The notes: a model not told the origin generated them from the letters alone. Numbered from the stretch's first letter, positions 38,168 to 46,859 are shown. The stretch: DNA of 64,000 nt from Ensifer adhaerens (GCF_002007205.1 NZ_LAZS01000005.1:1302001-1366000); one strand, 5' to 3'. Numbers and translations: made by a program.

Positions 38168-38596
38168 TCACGCGCGCCAGAAATCGGCTGCACCTGCGGG
38201 CAGCCGGGCAAGAACCCGGTCGAGCTTCGCCTCGTCGATGTTGCGACGCAAGGCGCCAGCCACGTCGGCGATGGCGCTGTCGGGCGAGATGTTGTGGTCC
38301 GGCCGGAGCGCCTGCACTTCGCGGGTCATGGCGATACGCCCCGAAAACGGAGGTCTAGGCTCTTCAAGATCCCATTCGGCAACGAAGATCGCCCTGACGA
38401 CAGGGGGCAGGACGTCGGCAAACAGGATGGCGTCCTCGATATCCAGTCGCCGGCGAAACGTCTGCAGCACCGCCTGCACCATCGTATAGGCTTGGTTCGT
38501 TGTCTGCAGCCCGGCAAGCTCGCAGACATCGAGGATGAAGCGATCGAAGTCTTCAGAAGCCTGGCGGTATTCCATCGGCATGGGCATGGCGATCAT
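38168..38596 (-). CDS. DUF2267 family protein
   Basis: A 142-aa soluble helical protein of DUF2267, which usually occurs as two four-helix repeats. Seen are MEYRQASEDFDRFILDVCE, QAVLQTFRRRLDIEDAILFADVLPP and the second half DEAKLDRVLARLPAGAADFW. The ATG at 38596 overlaps the yidD stop as ATGA and follows AAGGTTGG. Two further Met lie at 38587 and 38581. The much longer open frame to 38965 is a shadow of yidD. Confidence 0.82.
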   Translation of the reverse strand: MIAMPMPMEYRQASEDFDRFILDVCELAGLQTTNQAYTMVQAVLQTFRRRLDIEDAILFADVLPPVVRAIFVAEWDLEEPRPPFSGRIAMTREVQALRPDHNISPDSAIADVAGALRRNIDEAKLDRVLARLPAGAADFWRA

Positions 38597-38967
38597 CCAA
38601 CCTTCGGCCGCGGTCGCCAAAAACGCCACGGCGCATACCAGACGAGGCGCGGTTCGAGCCGCTCCGGCACCGGATCGAAACCATGCGTTCCGCCCGGTCC
38701 GCAGCGGGCCACGCGAAACAGCGTCATCCAGCCTCCGGCCCAGAAGCCATGGCGGGCGATGGCCTCGTAGCCATATTCCGAGCAGGTCGGAAGATGCCGG
38801 CACGAATTGCCGATAAAGCTCGAAAGCGTCAACTGATAGGCGCGGATCAGCGCCATGCCCGCAAGCCGCCCCGGTGTCTTGCTGTAGGGGCCGGACCAGT
38901 TTCGGCCACGGACCGCCGGCGCTGCCTTCCCGTGCTCCGCATGCCGGCAATTCGGTTCGCCGCACAT
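38593..38967 (-). CDS. yidD: Membrane protein insertion efficiency factor YidD
   Basis: A 124-aa protein. The YidD core is IRAYQLTLSSFIGNSCRHLPTCSEYGYEAI followed by HGFWAGGWMTLFRVARCGP, both hallmarks (in part). YidD helps YidC insert membrane proteins. The extension of about 35 residues before the core and the basic tail (WRFWRPRPKVG) are rhizobial features. Here it is separated from rnpA/yidC and sits between an IscU-like gene and DUF2267. Its start is one base after the upstream stop, and its stop overlaps DUF2267. Confidence 0.95.
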   Translation of the reverse strand: MCGEPNCRHAEHGKAAPAVRGRNWSGPYSKTPGRLAGMALIRAYQLTLSSFIGNSCRHLPTCSEYGYEAIARHGFWAGGWMTLFRVARCGPGGTHGFDPVPERLEPRLVWYAPWRFWRPRPKVG

Positions 38968-38968
38968 T

Positions 38969-39415
38969 TCAGACGGCCGCGAGCGGTCGCTTCGCCTCGA
39001 TCTGCTCGATGGCATCGACGACGGCATCGAAGGTCAACATAGTCGACGCGTGGCGCGCCTTGTAATCCTTCACAGGACGCAGGAAGCGCATGTCCTCGAA
39101 ACGGCCCGAAGGCCCCTCGCCGTCCGCCTTCAACATGGCCAGCATGTCTGCGCGGGCCTGGCGGATCTCTTCCGCGGCGGCGCCGACGACATGGCGAGCC
39201 ATGATCGAGGACGACGCCTGGCCGAGCGCGCAGGCTTTCACGTCATGGGCGAAATCGGTGACCACGCCACCGTCCATCTTCAGCCAGATATGCACCTTGG
39301 AACCGCAAAGCTTCGAATGCGCCGTCGCGTCTGCATCGGCATCGCCGAGCGTCCCGACACGCGGAATATTGCCGGCAAATTCGAGAATTCGGCTATTGTA
39401 GATGTCATCCATCAT
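38969..39415 (-). CDS. Iron-sulfur cluster assembly scaffold-like protein (IscU/SufU type)
   Basis: A 148-aa protein of the IscU/NifU-N fold. Two of the usual three Cys are present, in HSKLCGSKVHIWLKM and VKACALGQASSSIM. The place of the third Cys (usually R-x-x-C) reads KARHASTMLTF, so it is missing; a His is nearby. The role as a scaffold is therefore uncertain. It is the first gene of the run iscU-like, yidD, DUF2267, DUF1697. The start ATG at 39415 is followed at once by a second ATG. Confidence 0.85.
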   Translation of the reverse strand: MMDDIYNSRILEFAGNIPRVGTLGDADADATAHSKLCGSKVHIWLKMDGGVVTDFAHDVKACALGQASSSIMARHVVGAAAEEIRQARADMLAMLKADGEGPSGRFEDMRFLRPVKDYKARHASTMLTFDAVVDAIEQIEAKRPLAAV

Positions 39416-39554
39416 TTGACGCGATCCGACTGATTTTTCGCGGTTTTGAGTGATCGACGCATGATTTTCTCCGGTAGACGGGAAAAAAGCACGACGCAAC
39501 ACGCTCCGCCTCTTTCATCTCTGTGGCACCATACTATATGCTATGTCGTGTTGG

Positions 39555-39741
39555 GGTGACAGTTCCGCAAGGGACGAATGTCGCCTGTTGTTTGGGAAAC
39601 CGTGCCGGAAGGTCCAGTGCACTGTTAAGCCAGGACCCGAAAGCCCCGGAGCCCGCCGACGGAACCCAAGCCTGCAGGGTTAGGCGAATGGCCAGTGGCG
39701 AGTTGTCCGAAAGATAAAACGTCAAGCAATCCCGTATTGCT
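39555..39741 (+). promoter_or_regulatory. Structured 5' leader of folE, candidate cis-regulatory RNA
   Basis: The first hairpin is GGTGACA/TGTCGCC stacked on GTTCC-GCAA-GGGAC (39555-39585). Next comes a nested set: TTGGG/CCCAA (39592/39665), CCGT/ACGG (39600/39659), CCGG/CCGG (39605/39646) and GGTCC/GGACC (39611/39633). The apical part of the last includes the palindrome CAGTGCACTG. Finally AGCAAT-CCCGT-ATTGCT (39725-39741) lies directly before the AAAGAGG ribosome-binding site. This order (folded domain, then hairpin at the RBS) is that of a riboswitch-like leader. I cannot match it to a known class. Confidence 0.45.
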
Positions 39742-39754
39742 CAAAGAGGCCATT

Positions 39755-40372
<618 letters not shown>

Positions 40373-40396
40373 GGCTCCGACAGACGGAGCCTTTCC

Positions 40397-40849
40397 ATGA
40401 CGCTCACCTTCGACGCTCCCTCCTCAGACAAGGCCGAACTGGAAACCGGTCCGGCCTTCACGCCACGTTTCGATGAAAAGGGGCTGATCACCGCCGTCGT
40501 CACCGACGCGCGGGATGGCGAACTGCTGATGGTCGCCCACATGAATGCGGAGGCTCTCGCGCTGACGATCGAGACCGGCGTGGCCCACTACTACAGCCGC
40601 TCGCGCAAGAGCCTGTGGAAGAAGGGCGAAAGCTCGGGCAACCTGCAGACGGTCAAGGAAATCCGAACCGATTGCGATCAGGATGCGATCTGGCTGAAGG
40701 TCTCGGTCGCGGGTCATGACGCCACCTGTCACACCGGCCGCCGCTCCTGTTTCTATCGCACCGTCGGCATCGAAGACGGCAAGGCCGGCGTCAAAATCAC
40801 CGACGACCACAGGCATTTCGACCCCGCCGAGATCTACGATAAAAATTAA
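40397..40849 (+). CDS. hisI: Phosphoribosyl-AMP cyclohydrolase
   Basis: It opens the purine ring of PR-AMP in histidine biosynthesis, 150 aa, a stand-alone HisI as in most alphaproteobacteria. Features are [34 protein letters not shown], the Mg/Zn block [11 protein letters not shown] (Asp-x-Asp and Cys) and the second Zn part [10 protein letters not shown]. It sits 24 bases downstream of folE, so both cyclohydrolases may share a transcript. Confidence 0.97.
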   Translation: MTLTFDAPSSDKAELETGPAFTPRFDEKGLITAVVTDARDGELLMVAHMNAEALALTIETGVAHYYSRSRKSLWKKGESSGNLQTVKEIRTDCDQDAIWLKVSVAGHDATCHTGRRSCFYRTVGIEDGKAGVKITDDHRHFDPAEIYDKN

Positions 40850-41247
40850 GCATCGCGCATCTTTTTGGCGCGGGTACATGCTATATTTATACTTTGGAAA
40901 CCAACCGGGCGCCTAATCCTTGAAACAAGGATGCGGCGCAATCGGAACGATGTGGTTCCCAACCGTATTGCAAACTGTATCCAATGTTTATCGGTCATGC
41001 CGCAATCGTCGGCGGGATCGGTGATATACCTTAGAGAATGGTGCCAGTCTTTCACGATGAAACAGGACAAGGCCGGCACCGGCGCCGGCTTGGCGGAGCC
41101 TCCCCAGGACGCGCGCAGGAATTGCGTCTCTCCAGGATCAATCCCGACACCTGGAAGTTTAGTCAGTGATGAAATGCCACAGCGATCTTCGCGCATTGTC
41201 ATCGACGTGTCGCGCTGCGGAGTGTTCGGCGGTGTTGGAGGTGCCGG
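40850..41247. other. Intergenic region before the patatin gene
   Basis: About 400 bases without a supported gene. The first part has a small hairpin (CGCGC/GCGCG with a T-rich loop near 40857) and an AT-rich patch near 40878-40892 that may hold a promoter. A 129-codon frame (40865-41254) crosses it but has no ribosome-binding site and an unusual composition. Confidence 0.4.
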
Positions 41248-42207
41248 ATGTTGAATTGGTCGTTTACGCGTAGCAACCAGATTACGGATCTGTCCGGACC
41301 GGACGGGACATCGATTTCGACAACGCCGCCAGAACCGGCACACACCCCGCAAAAACCGAAGATCGCAATCGCGCTTGGCGGCGGTGCCGCTCGTGGCTGG
41401 GCTCATATCGGCGTGCTGCGTGCTCTCGACGAAGAAGGCATCGAAGTGGGCATGATCGCCGGCACCTCGATCGGCGCGCTGGTCGGTGGCTGCTATCTTG
41501 CCGGCAAGCTCGACGAACTCGAAGCCTTTGCCCGCTCTCTCACTGTGCGCCGGATCGCAGGCCTGCTCGATTTCGCCATCGGCGGCGGCGGTCTTTTCGG
41601 CGGCCTGCGCCTGACCAAGCGCATGCAGGAACACCTGGAGGGTCTCAGCATCGAAGGTCTCGACAGGCCGTTCATTGCCGTGGCGACCGAAGTCCACAGC
41701 GGCCACGAAGTCTGGCTCGAGAAGGGATCGCTGATCACTGCCATCCGCGCCTCCTATGCCCTGCCCGGCATCTTCGAGCCGATCAAGGCGAACGGACGCA
41801 CGCTGATCGATGGCGCGCTCGTCAATCCGGTTCCGGTCTCGGTCTGCCGCGCCCATGAGCAGCAACTCGTTGTCGCCGTCAATCTCAACTACGATCTCTA
41901 CGGCCGCTCCGCCGTCGTCAAGCACAGCGCCGGCGCAGAATCGATGGACGCCCCGGCGAAAGAACCGCCGCACCACTCTCGCCTCGGCATGACTGGTGTC
42001 ATGGTCCAGGCGTTCAACATCATCCAGGACCGTATCTCGCGCGCGCGGCTTGCCGGCGACCCGCCGGATCTGGCGCTGCACCCGAAGCTCAACGACATCG
42101 GCCTTTCGGAGTTTCACCGCGCCGGCGAGGCCATCGACCGCGGTTATCTCGAAGCCAAGGCCAGGCTGGGGGAAATCCAACGCATGCAGGAGGCGCTTGT
42201 GCGCTGA
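41248..42207 (+). CDS. Patatin-like phospholipase family protein (RssA-type)
   Basis: A 319-aa serine lipid hydrolase. The oxyanion hole is ALGGGAARGWAHIGV, the nucleophile is in AGTSIGALVGG (G-x-S-x-G), and the dyad Asp is in TLIDGALVNPVP. A Pro-rich N-terminus of about 35 residues (TSISTTPPEPAHTPQK) precedes the domain. The C-terminal segment LALHPKLNDIGLSEFHRAGE is usual for the RssA/YchK group. No signal peptide. The ATG follows GGAGGTG. The lipid substrate is unknown. Confidence 0.92.
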   Translation: MLNWSFTRSNQITDLSGPDGTSISTTPPEPAHTPQKPKIAIALGGGAARGWAHIGVLRALDEEGIEVGMIAGTSIGALVGGCYLAGKLDELEAFARSLTVRRIAGLLDFAIGGGGLFGGLRLTKRMQEHLEGLSIEGLDRPFIAVATEVHSGHEVWLEKGSLITAIRASYALPGIFEPIKANGRTLIDGALVNPVPVSVCRAHEQQLVVAVNLNYDLYGRSAVVKHSAGAESMDAPAKEPPHHSRLGMTGVMVQAFNIIQDRISRARLAGDPPDLALHPKLNDIGLSEFHRAGEAIDRGYLEAKARLGEIQRMQEALVR

Positions 42208-42388
42208 CACGGCGCCGGTGCCTCTGCCGAGGACAAGGTTTACCCTGTCTTCCCAACCAACTCAGTGTTTTGCCAACAATTCAGTGAAACGTCGCGACGC
42301 CGGATCGCGGTTGGGCGGCACGCATGTTCGCGGCCCGACCATTCAGCCAGACTGGCCCGCGACGCCTTCGGCCGCGCGGCCACGGACA

Positions 42389-42418
42389 CAAGAACAAGAG
42401 GGCGGCATCAAGCCGCCC
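42389..42418 (-). terminator. Intrinsic terminator downstream of the CBS gene
   Basis: GGGCGGC (42400-42406) with GCCGCCC (42412-42418) forms a 7-bp stem. On the minus strand it runs into TCTTGTTCTTGTG. Confidence 0.65.
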
Positions 42419-42425
42419 GTTCCCG

Positions 42426-42854
42426 TCAGCCGGCGATATAGGCCTTGATCTGCTCGGTCTCGTGCTCGATGGCGCGGATGTGATGCTTGATCACGTCGCC
42501 GATCGAGACGATGCCGGCAAGCTGGCCGTCCCTTTCGACCGGCAGGTGACGAGCCCTGAGCTTGCTCATCATCTCCATCAGGGTCTGGACCGACATATCC
42601 TCGGTGCAACAGTAGACATTCTGCCACATGACGGCCGCGACAGGACGCTCGAGACAGGTCGCACCCTGCTTGGCAATCGCTGCGACGATGTCGCGCTCGG
42701 TGAGGATGCCTGCGATCTGATCGTCCGCATCAAGGATGACGACCGCACCGATATGATTGTCACGCAAGAGGATGGCAGCCTGTTGGACTGTCATCTGAGG
42801 GCCGACAGATACCACGTTGCGGCCCTTTTCATCGAGTATGGCTTTTACTGACAT
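42426..42854 (-). CDS. CBS-domain protein
   Basis: A 142-aa protein made of a single CBS pair (Bateman module). The halves are VSVGPQMTVQQAAILLRDNHIGAVV, in part, with AGILTERDIVAAI, and TEDMSVQTLMEMMSKLRARHLPV with AGIVSIGDVIKHHI. Free-standing CBS pairs often sense adenine nucleotides or S-adenosyl compounds. ATGs at 42860 and 42854 are both in frame; the latter has better spacing from GGGAG. Confidence 0.9.
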   Translation of the reverse strand: MSVKAILDEKGRNVVSVGPQMTVQQAAILLRDNHIGAVVILDADDQIAGILTERDIVAAIAKQGATCLERPVAAVMWQNVYCCTEDMSVQTLMEMMSKLRARHLPVERDGQLAGIVSIGDVIKHHIRAIEHETEQIKAYIAG

Positions 42855-43115
42855 GCGCATGTCTCCCGTTGCGACAACACCGGGTCGGCAGGGAAAGGTC
42901 CAGCCATCTCACGTGCGGTACGGTCGAGCGATGGAACCTGTACCCTGGCCGCTTGCGAAAGCCCTCCCGCGTGCTCCTCAAACGCTGATGGCATTCGATA
43001 CCCGGCCTACACGGGCCGCCCAGTCTTTCGATCACGGGCGACCGTAACAAATGGTGCGCCAGCGCCTTGGGGAAATCAAGCGCTCACAAGCGCCGTCCGC
43101 CGATCTTTCGCACCG

Positions 43116-43847
43116 TCAGTCGCGCGGATCGAAGAGGCTGAAGAGCAGAAAGCCGAAGAGGAACCCGCCGATATGCGCTTCCCAGGCGACGCTGCCTGCC
43201 CCGCCCGGAGTGAACATGCCGAGGCCGATCAGGAAATTGGTCAGGAACCAGATGCCGGCGAAAACGACGACGGACCGGTTGGCCAGCGCCTCACCGACGT
43301 CAAGACGGCGATTGAGGTGGGCAAACTGACGGCTGATGCGCCCGCTTGGCGAAAAGACGAAACGCGCCGCAGCCCCCATGAAGCCGGAAACAACGCCGGA
43401 CGCGCCGACGACGACGATCATCTCCCCCCAGTGAAACGCCGTATGCAGCGCGACAGCGGCCGCCGCCGACAGGCACCAGAACACGGCCAGCCGCCCCATG
43501 CCGATCCGCCGGACGACCGGCGCACCGAAAGCCACCATCCAGAAGATGTTGAAGATCAGGTGCTCCCAGCTTCCGTGCAGGAACGAATAGGTGACGGGGC
43601 TCCAGAGCCAGGCGAGCCCCTGCTCTGCCAGGGGGTGATCGTAGCGCGCCGGCAGAAACGCGAAATTGAAGATGATCTCCTGATCGATCGCCGGTGGCAG
43701 GATGTAGGTCCGCAAGACGTGGATTGAGATGAGGAACAGCAGGATGAAGGTCAGCCCCGCCGGCAGATTGAAGGCGGGCTCGCGCGCCGGGCTCGCAGCG
43801 TCTTCGCGCTCTGCTTCCGGTGGCGTCGCCGTCTGATCTCGTTCCAT
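43116..43847 (-). CDS. Rhomboid-family intramembrane serine protease
   Basis: A 243-aa polytopic protein. Catalytic Ser is in VVGASGVVSGFMGA and His in WEAHIGGFLFG. The conserved HLIFNIFWMVAFG block carries the oxyanion Asn. A disordered acidic N-terminus (about 25 residues) precedes six membrane segments. Substrates are unknown. The ATG at 43847 is chosen because the upstream extension crosses the terminator-like hairpin at 43951. The stop lies 268 bases from the CBS gene start on the same strand. Confidence 0.93.
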   Translation of the reverse strand: MERDQTATPPEAEREDAASPAREPAFNLPAGLTFILLFLISIHVLRTYILPPAIDQEIIFNFAFLPARYDHPLAEQGLAWLWSPVTYSFLHGSWEHLIFNIFWMVAFGAPVVRRIGMGRLAVFWCLSAAAAVALHTAFHWGEMIVVVGASGVVSGFMGAAARFVFSPSGRISRQFAHLNRRLDVGEALANRSVVVFAGIWFLTNFLIGLGMFTPGGAGSVAWEAHIGGFLFGFLLFSLFDPRD

Positions 43848-44199
43848 GGTTGCCGTTCTCTTCCCTGCTGCGCCCGCACAATCCCGCGTGATCGCGGCGA
43901 TGGCATGGCATCGCCGAAATTGGGACTGGATTGGGGCGACCAGCCATAAGCAAACAAAAAAAGACCGTCCAGCAAAAACTGAACGGTCGCCAAGCTCAAA
44001 TCCGAGCTCCAGTTCAAGTGCCGAAGACAACGCTTCGTAAAGTGATGCCCTCCCCTGCCAGTTGCAGCGGCGCGCTGCAACGGAAACCGTTTGTTAACCT
44101 TAATTTCCGGCTGGCACGGTTTTCGCTCCCTGAACCTCAGAACCGAAATGCACGGCCGAAGCTGTCTCGAACCGGGACACGAAGGGCCGCACGAGTGGA
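43848..44199. other. Intergenic region with an orphan minus-strand terminator, possible small RNA
   Basis: This 352-base gap lies between divergent genes. A strong minus-strand terminator at 43951-43988 has no annotated minus-strand gene to its right. On the minus strand the 100 bases before it (from about 44095) hold a GC hairpin (GCAGCG/CGCTGC near 44065) after a TTAACAAACGG stretch. This layout would fit a short non-coding transcript. Confidence 0.35.
43951..43988 (-). terminator. Orphan intrinsic terminator upstream of rhomboid gene
   Basis: GACCGT-C-CAG (43963-43972) pairs with CTG-A-ACGGTC (43979-43988) around a 6-base loop. On the minus strand it is followed by TTTTTTTGTTTG (43951-43962). 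It is a good rho-independent terminator but lies upstream of the rhomboid start. Confidence 0.7.
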
Positions 44200-44841
44200 A
44201 TGAACGACGCGATGCGCAGCAATACGACGACGGAGCTTTTCCGATATTGGAACACCATTCGCGGGAAGCGCGAGCTTCCCCGCCGCGACGAGCTTGAACC
44301 CTCGGATATCAGAACGCTGCTGCCGAACCTGTTCATCCTCGAGCGCGACCGCAGCGCCGGCATTTCGTTCCGCCTGGCGGGAACCCAGGTCTGCGCGCTC
44401 TTCGGCCAGGAGTTGCGCGGCCGGCAATTCGGCATGCTCTGGCTCGGCAGCCAGGCTGCAAAGACGCAACGCATCACCGGCCAGGTCATGACGCACCGCG
44501 TGCCGCTCGTGCTTTCGGCCAAGGGTCGTACCGCCGACGCGCGCGAGGTCGATATCGAGACCCTGCTCTTGCCGCTCGCCTCCAGGGAAGGAGAAAGCGA
44601 CCGGGTTCTGGGTGCGCTTTCGCCGCTTTCTCGCCCGCACTGGTTGCATGCGACCTCGATCGAATATCTCGACGTGACGGGCATGAAGGTCCTCGACCCC
44701 GACCGGACCGCCGTGTTTCGCGACGAGGATGCCCAGCAACAGAACGCAACTCTTCCAAAATCGCCGGCGGCCGGCCCATTTTCGAGCGAATTCCGCCAGT
44801 TTGGACATCTTCGTATTCTCGAAGGCGGACGCCGCGACTGA
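44200..44841 (+). CDS. PAS-domain protein (PAS_5 type)
   Basis: A 213-aa cytoplasmic protein whose first 165 residues match the alphaproteobacterial PAS_5 domain: LFRYWNTIRGKRELPRRDELEPSDI (in part), LLPNLFILERD, ISFRLAGTQVCALFGQELRGR and TLLLPLASREGES. No output domain follows, only a Gln/Ser-rich tail. It lies next to a PilZ protein on the same strand (109 bases away), so a sensor/c-di-GMP link is possible. Start at 44200 or the ATG at 44212. Confidence 0.85.
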   Translation: MNDAMRSNTTTELFRYWNTIRGKRELPRRDELEPSDIRTLLPNLFILERDRSAGISFRLAGTQVCALFGQELRGRQFGMLWLGSQAAKTQRITGQVMTHRVPLVLSAKGRTADAREVDIETLLLPLASREGESDRVLGALSPLSRPHWLHATSIEYLDVTGMKVLDPDRTAVFRDEDAQQQNATLPKSPAAGPFSSEFRQFGHLRILEGGRRD

Positions 44842-44852
44842 CCTTGCCCGCT

Positions 44853-44874
44853 GTCCCGGGTTGACGCCCGGGAC
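44853..44874. repeat. Strong hairpin between PAS and PilZ genes
   Basis: GTCCCGGG (44853-44860) pairs perfectly with CCCGGGAC (44867-44874) across six bases. There is no T-run, so it may be an mRNA-stability hairpin or a weak terminator between the two genes. Confidence 0.45.
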
Positions 44875-44950
44875 CAACCGCAGGACGAACCTTCTATTAA
44901 CTTGAAAAGGTTAAGCTCCGCCAGCCAAGCCATGTCGCCACAGAGTCATC

Positions 44951-45559
44951 ATGTTCTCGTTTCAGCACGCACAGAATACCGCTCCGAAACCGCACCACGA
45001 AGGTGCATTCCAGCGCGTTTCCGTGAACCTTACGGGGCGGCTGATGCTTGCGAATTATGACGAGTTCGAGTGCACGGCCATCGAAATGTCGCCCGGCGAC
45101 GTCCTGCTTTCCTCACCCGCCCGGCCGCGCGGCGGCGAACGCATCATCGCCTATGTCGATCACGTCGGGCGCCTCGAAGGCACCGTGTCCCGCATCGCCG
45201 ACGGCGCCTTCGTCATCCAACTCAACGCCACCGAGCGCAAACGCGAGAAACTGGCGGCCCAGCTCACCTGGATCGCCAACAAGCACGAACTCGGCCTGCC
45301 CGAAGACCGCCGCCATGATCGCCTTGCGCCGCGCAAGACGGCGACCGAACTGACGCTCGACACCGGCGTCAAGCTTCCCTGCCGCATCATCGATCTTTCG
45401 CTCTCCGGCGCCGCGATCGACATCGAGAACCGTCCGCCGATCGGCACCCAGATCTTGCTCGGCAACATGAAAGGGAAGATCGTTCGCCACTTCCAGGAAG
45501 GCTGCGCCATCGAGTTTTCGGGCGTCCAGTCCCGCGAGGCACTGACCGAATTCCTCTAA
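44951..45559 (+). CDS. PilZ-domain protein (c-di-GMP binding)
   Basis: A 202-aa protein with two PilZ-like barrels. The first (about 18-95) is degenerate: QRVSVNLTGRLML and AIEMSPGDVLLSS lack the full signature. The second (about 118-200) has the binding motifs RHDRLAPR and DLSLSGAAIDI, then IGTQILLGNMKGKIVRHFQEGCAIEF. The second domain should bind cyclic di-GMP. This double-PilZ form is frequent in rhizobia. The mRNA may begin in the AT-rich stretch 44893-44912. Confidence 0.9.
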   Translation: MFSFQHAQNTAPKPHHEGAFQRVSVNLTGRLMLANYDEFECTAIEMSPGDVLLSSPARPRGGERIIAYVDHVGRLEGTVSRIADGAFVIQLNATERKREKLAAQLTWIANKHELGLPEDRRHDRLAPRKTATELTLDTGVKLPCRIIDLSLSGAAIDIENRPPIGTQILLGNMKGKIVRHFQEGCAIEFSGVQSREALTEFL

Positions 45560-46250
45560 CGGCGCGCCTGCGCCGCACGCTGGCATTGGGCAAGCGCCCG
45601 ATCATCCCGCGATCGTCTTATCTGGCAAAAGCCGCCTTTCGGCCCCGCTCGCGCGGCAGCGCGCAGCCGCTTTCCTTTCCCGCACCAGTTCCCTCCGCAT
45701 GACTGCGCCCAGCCCGAACGCGCCGCAGGCGCTCTCAACAGGGCGAACGACCGCCAGACCGGACGTCATGCGATCGTCTGCGGTGCGCGGAGAGATTGCC
45801 GGGTGACAGACACGGCCCATATCCTCACCTGGATCATTTCGAAACAATTCCGGCGCGGCGATTAAGCGCCCGCGTTTTCTGCAAATATTTTTTCCGGCAG
45901 AATTCAAGCGAAAACGCATATTTCAAGTCGAAAATCGCCAGAAGAGCCAATGGGAGCTGCCGCAAAGGCGTGCCAGCCGCCGCGCCCACGACGCCACTTT
46001 TGCCGCATGCGACAGGTCGACCATCATAAAATGACAAGAATACAGCAACTTGTATACTTAACAAATTGCAGCGCCGCCCGAAGGCCGAGCCAAAATCGAT
46101 AAAATTTGAGTCAAATTCGATTCAAATACAAATAAAAGTCTATTCTTGTTTTATTCTTATACGACTTTCATTTGTACTTGTTTTTAGCTCGCAAGTTCGC
46201 GAGCGATAAAAACGTCCGTGTCATTGTCGAACCATAACGGGGAGACAATC
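45560..46250. other. Long intergenic region with an AT-rich half
   Basis: About 690 bases. The first half (to about 45870) has normal GC, with a weak 105-codon minus-strand frame of unlikely composition. The second half, mainly 46020-46200, is markedly AT-rich, unlike anything else in the window, and contains a 7-1-7 inverted repeat. It is probably a regulatory or promoter region for the BTLCP gene. No gene is called. Confidence 0.5.
46102..46116 (+). promoter_or_regulatory. AATTTGA-G-TCAAATT inverted repeat upstream of BTLCP gene
   Basis: A perfect 7-bp inverted repeat with a one-base centre. A further half-like TTCAAAT follows at 46120-46126. It lies 135 bases before the gene start in strongly AT-rich DNA. 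Candidate operator; regulator unknown. Confidence 0.4.
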
Positions 46251-46859
46251 ATGCTCAAGACAATCACCAAGCTGATCGCGGTTGCGGTCCTCTTCACCGG
46301 CAGCCTTTTCGGCACGGCTCAGGCCCTCCCGGCCAACATGGTCGTGACCGGCTCCACCAATCCGCCGATCGGCCACTACGAGTTCTGCAAGATCTATGCG
46401 TCGGAGTGCGCCTCCAACGGCAAGGATCGCGGCCCGATGGTGCTGACCCGCGAAGGCTGGCAGAAAATTCTCGAGATCAACTACGACGTCAACCAGGCGA
46501 TCACCCCGATGACCGACATGGAAATCCATGGCGTCGAGGAGAAGTGGTCCTATCCGGAAACCGTCGGCGATTGCGAAGACTACGTTCTCCTGAAGCGCCG
46601 CAAGCTGATCGAAAACGGCTTCTCCGCCTCCGACCTGCTGATCACCGTCGTGCTGCAGCCGAACGGCGATGGCCATGCGGTCCTGACCGTACGCACCGAT
46701 CGCGGCGACTTCATCCTCGACAACATGCGCAACAAAGTGCTGCTGTGGTCGGATACCGAATACACCTACCTCAAGCGCCAATCGACCGAGCATTCCGGCC
46801 GCTGGGTCAAGCTTCAGGACGGCCGTACCGTCGCCGTCGGCAGCGTACGGACCCAGTAA
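46251..46859 (+). CDS. Transglutaminase-like cysteine peptidase (BTLCP)
   Basis: A 202-aa exported protein. Residues 1-25 are a signal peptide (ITKLIAVAVLFTGSLFGTAQA). The BTLCP domain has the catalytic Cys in VGDCEDYVLLKRRKL, His in GDGHAVLTVRT and Asp in FILDNMRNKVL. The relative LapG cleaves adhesins under c-di-GMP control in pseudomonads, but LapD is not adjacent here. A Cys pair (CKIYASEC) near residue 45 is seen. The ATG follows GGGGAGAC. A very strong terminator ends the unit. Confidence 0.93.
   Translation: MLKTITKLIAVAVLFTGSLFGTAQALPANMVVTGSTNPPIGHYEFCKIYASECASNGKDRGPMVLTREGWQKILEINYDVNQAITPMTDMEIHGVEEKWSYPETVGDCEDYVLLKRRKLIENGFSASDLLITVVLQPNGDGHAVLTVRTDRGDFILDNMRNKVLLWSDTEYTYLKRQSTEHSGRWVKLQDGRTVAVGSVRTQ

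Noticed and set aside
38599-38965. Upstream extension of the DUF2267 frame
   Set aside because: It lies within yidD in another frame; the ATG at 38596 overlapping the yidD stop has a good ribosome-binding site.
39591-39645. Cobalamin riboswitch in the folE leader
   Set aside because: Short stretches (GGGAA, ACTGTTAAGCCAGGA) recall the B12 aptamer, but the required core between them is missing and the domain is too short.
39523-39717. 64-codon plus-strand frame in the folE leader
   Set aside because: No ribosome-binding site, and the DNA shows complementary RNA stems that explain it better.
40865-41254. 129-codon frame before the patatin gene
   Set aside because: Weak start context, no recognised domain, and it overlaps the real patatin ribosome-binding site.
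45602-45919. 105-codon minus-strand frame in the long intergenic region
   Set aside because: Arg-rich, no ribosome-binding site, no terminator; probably chance.
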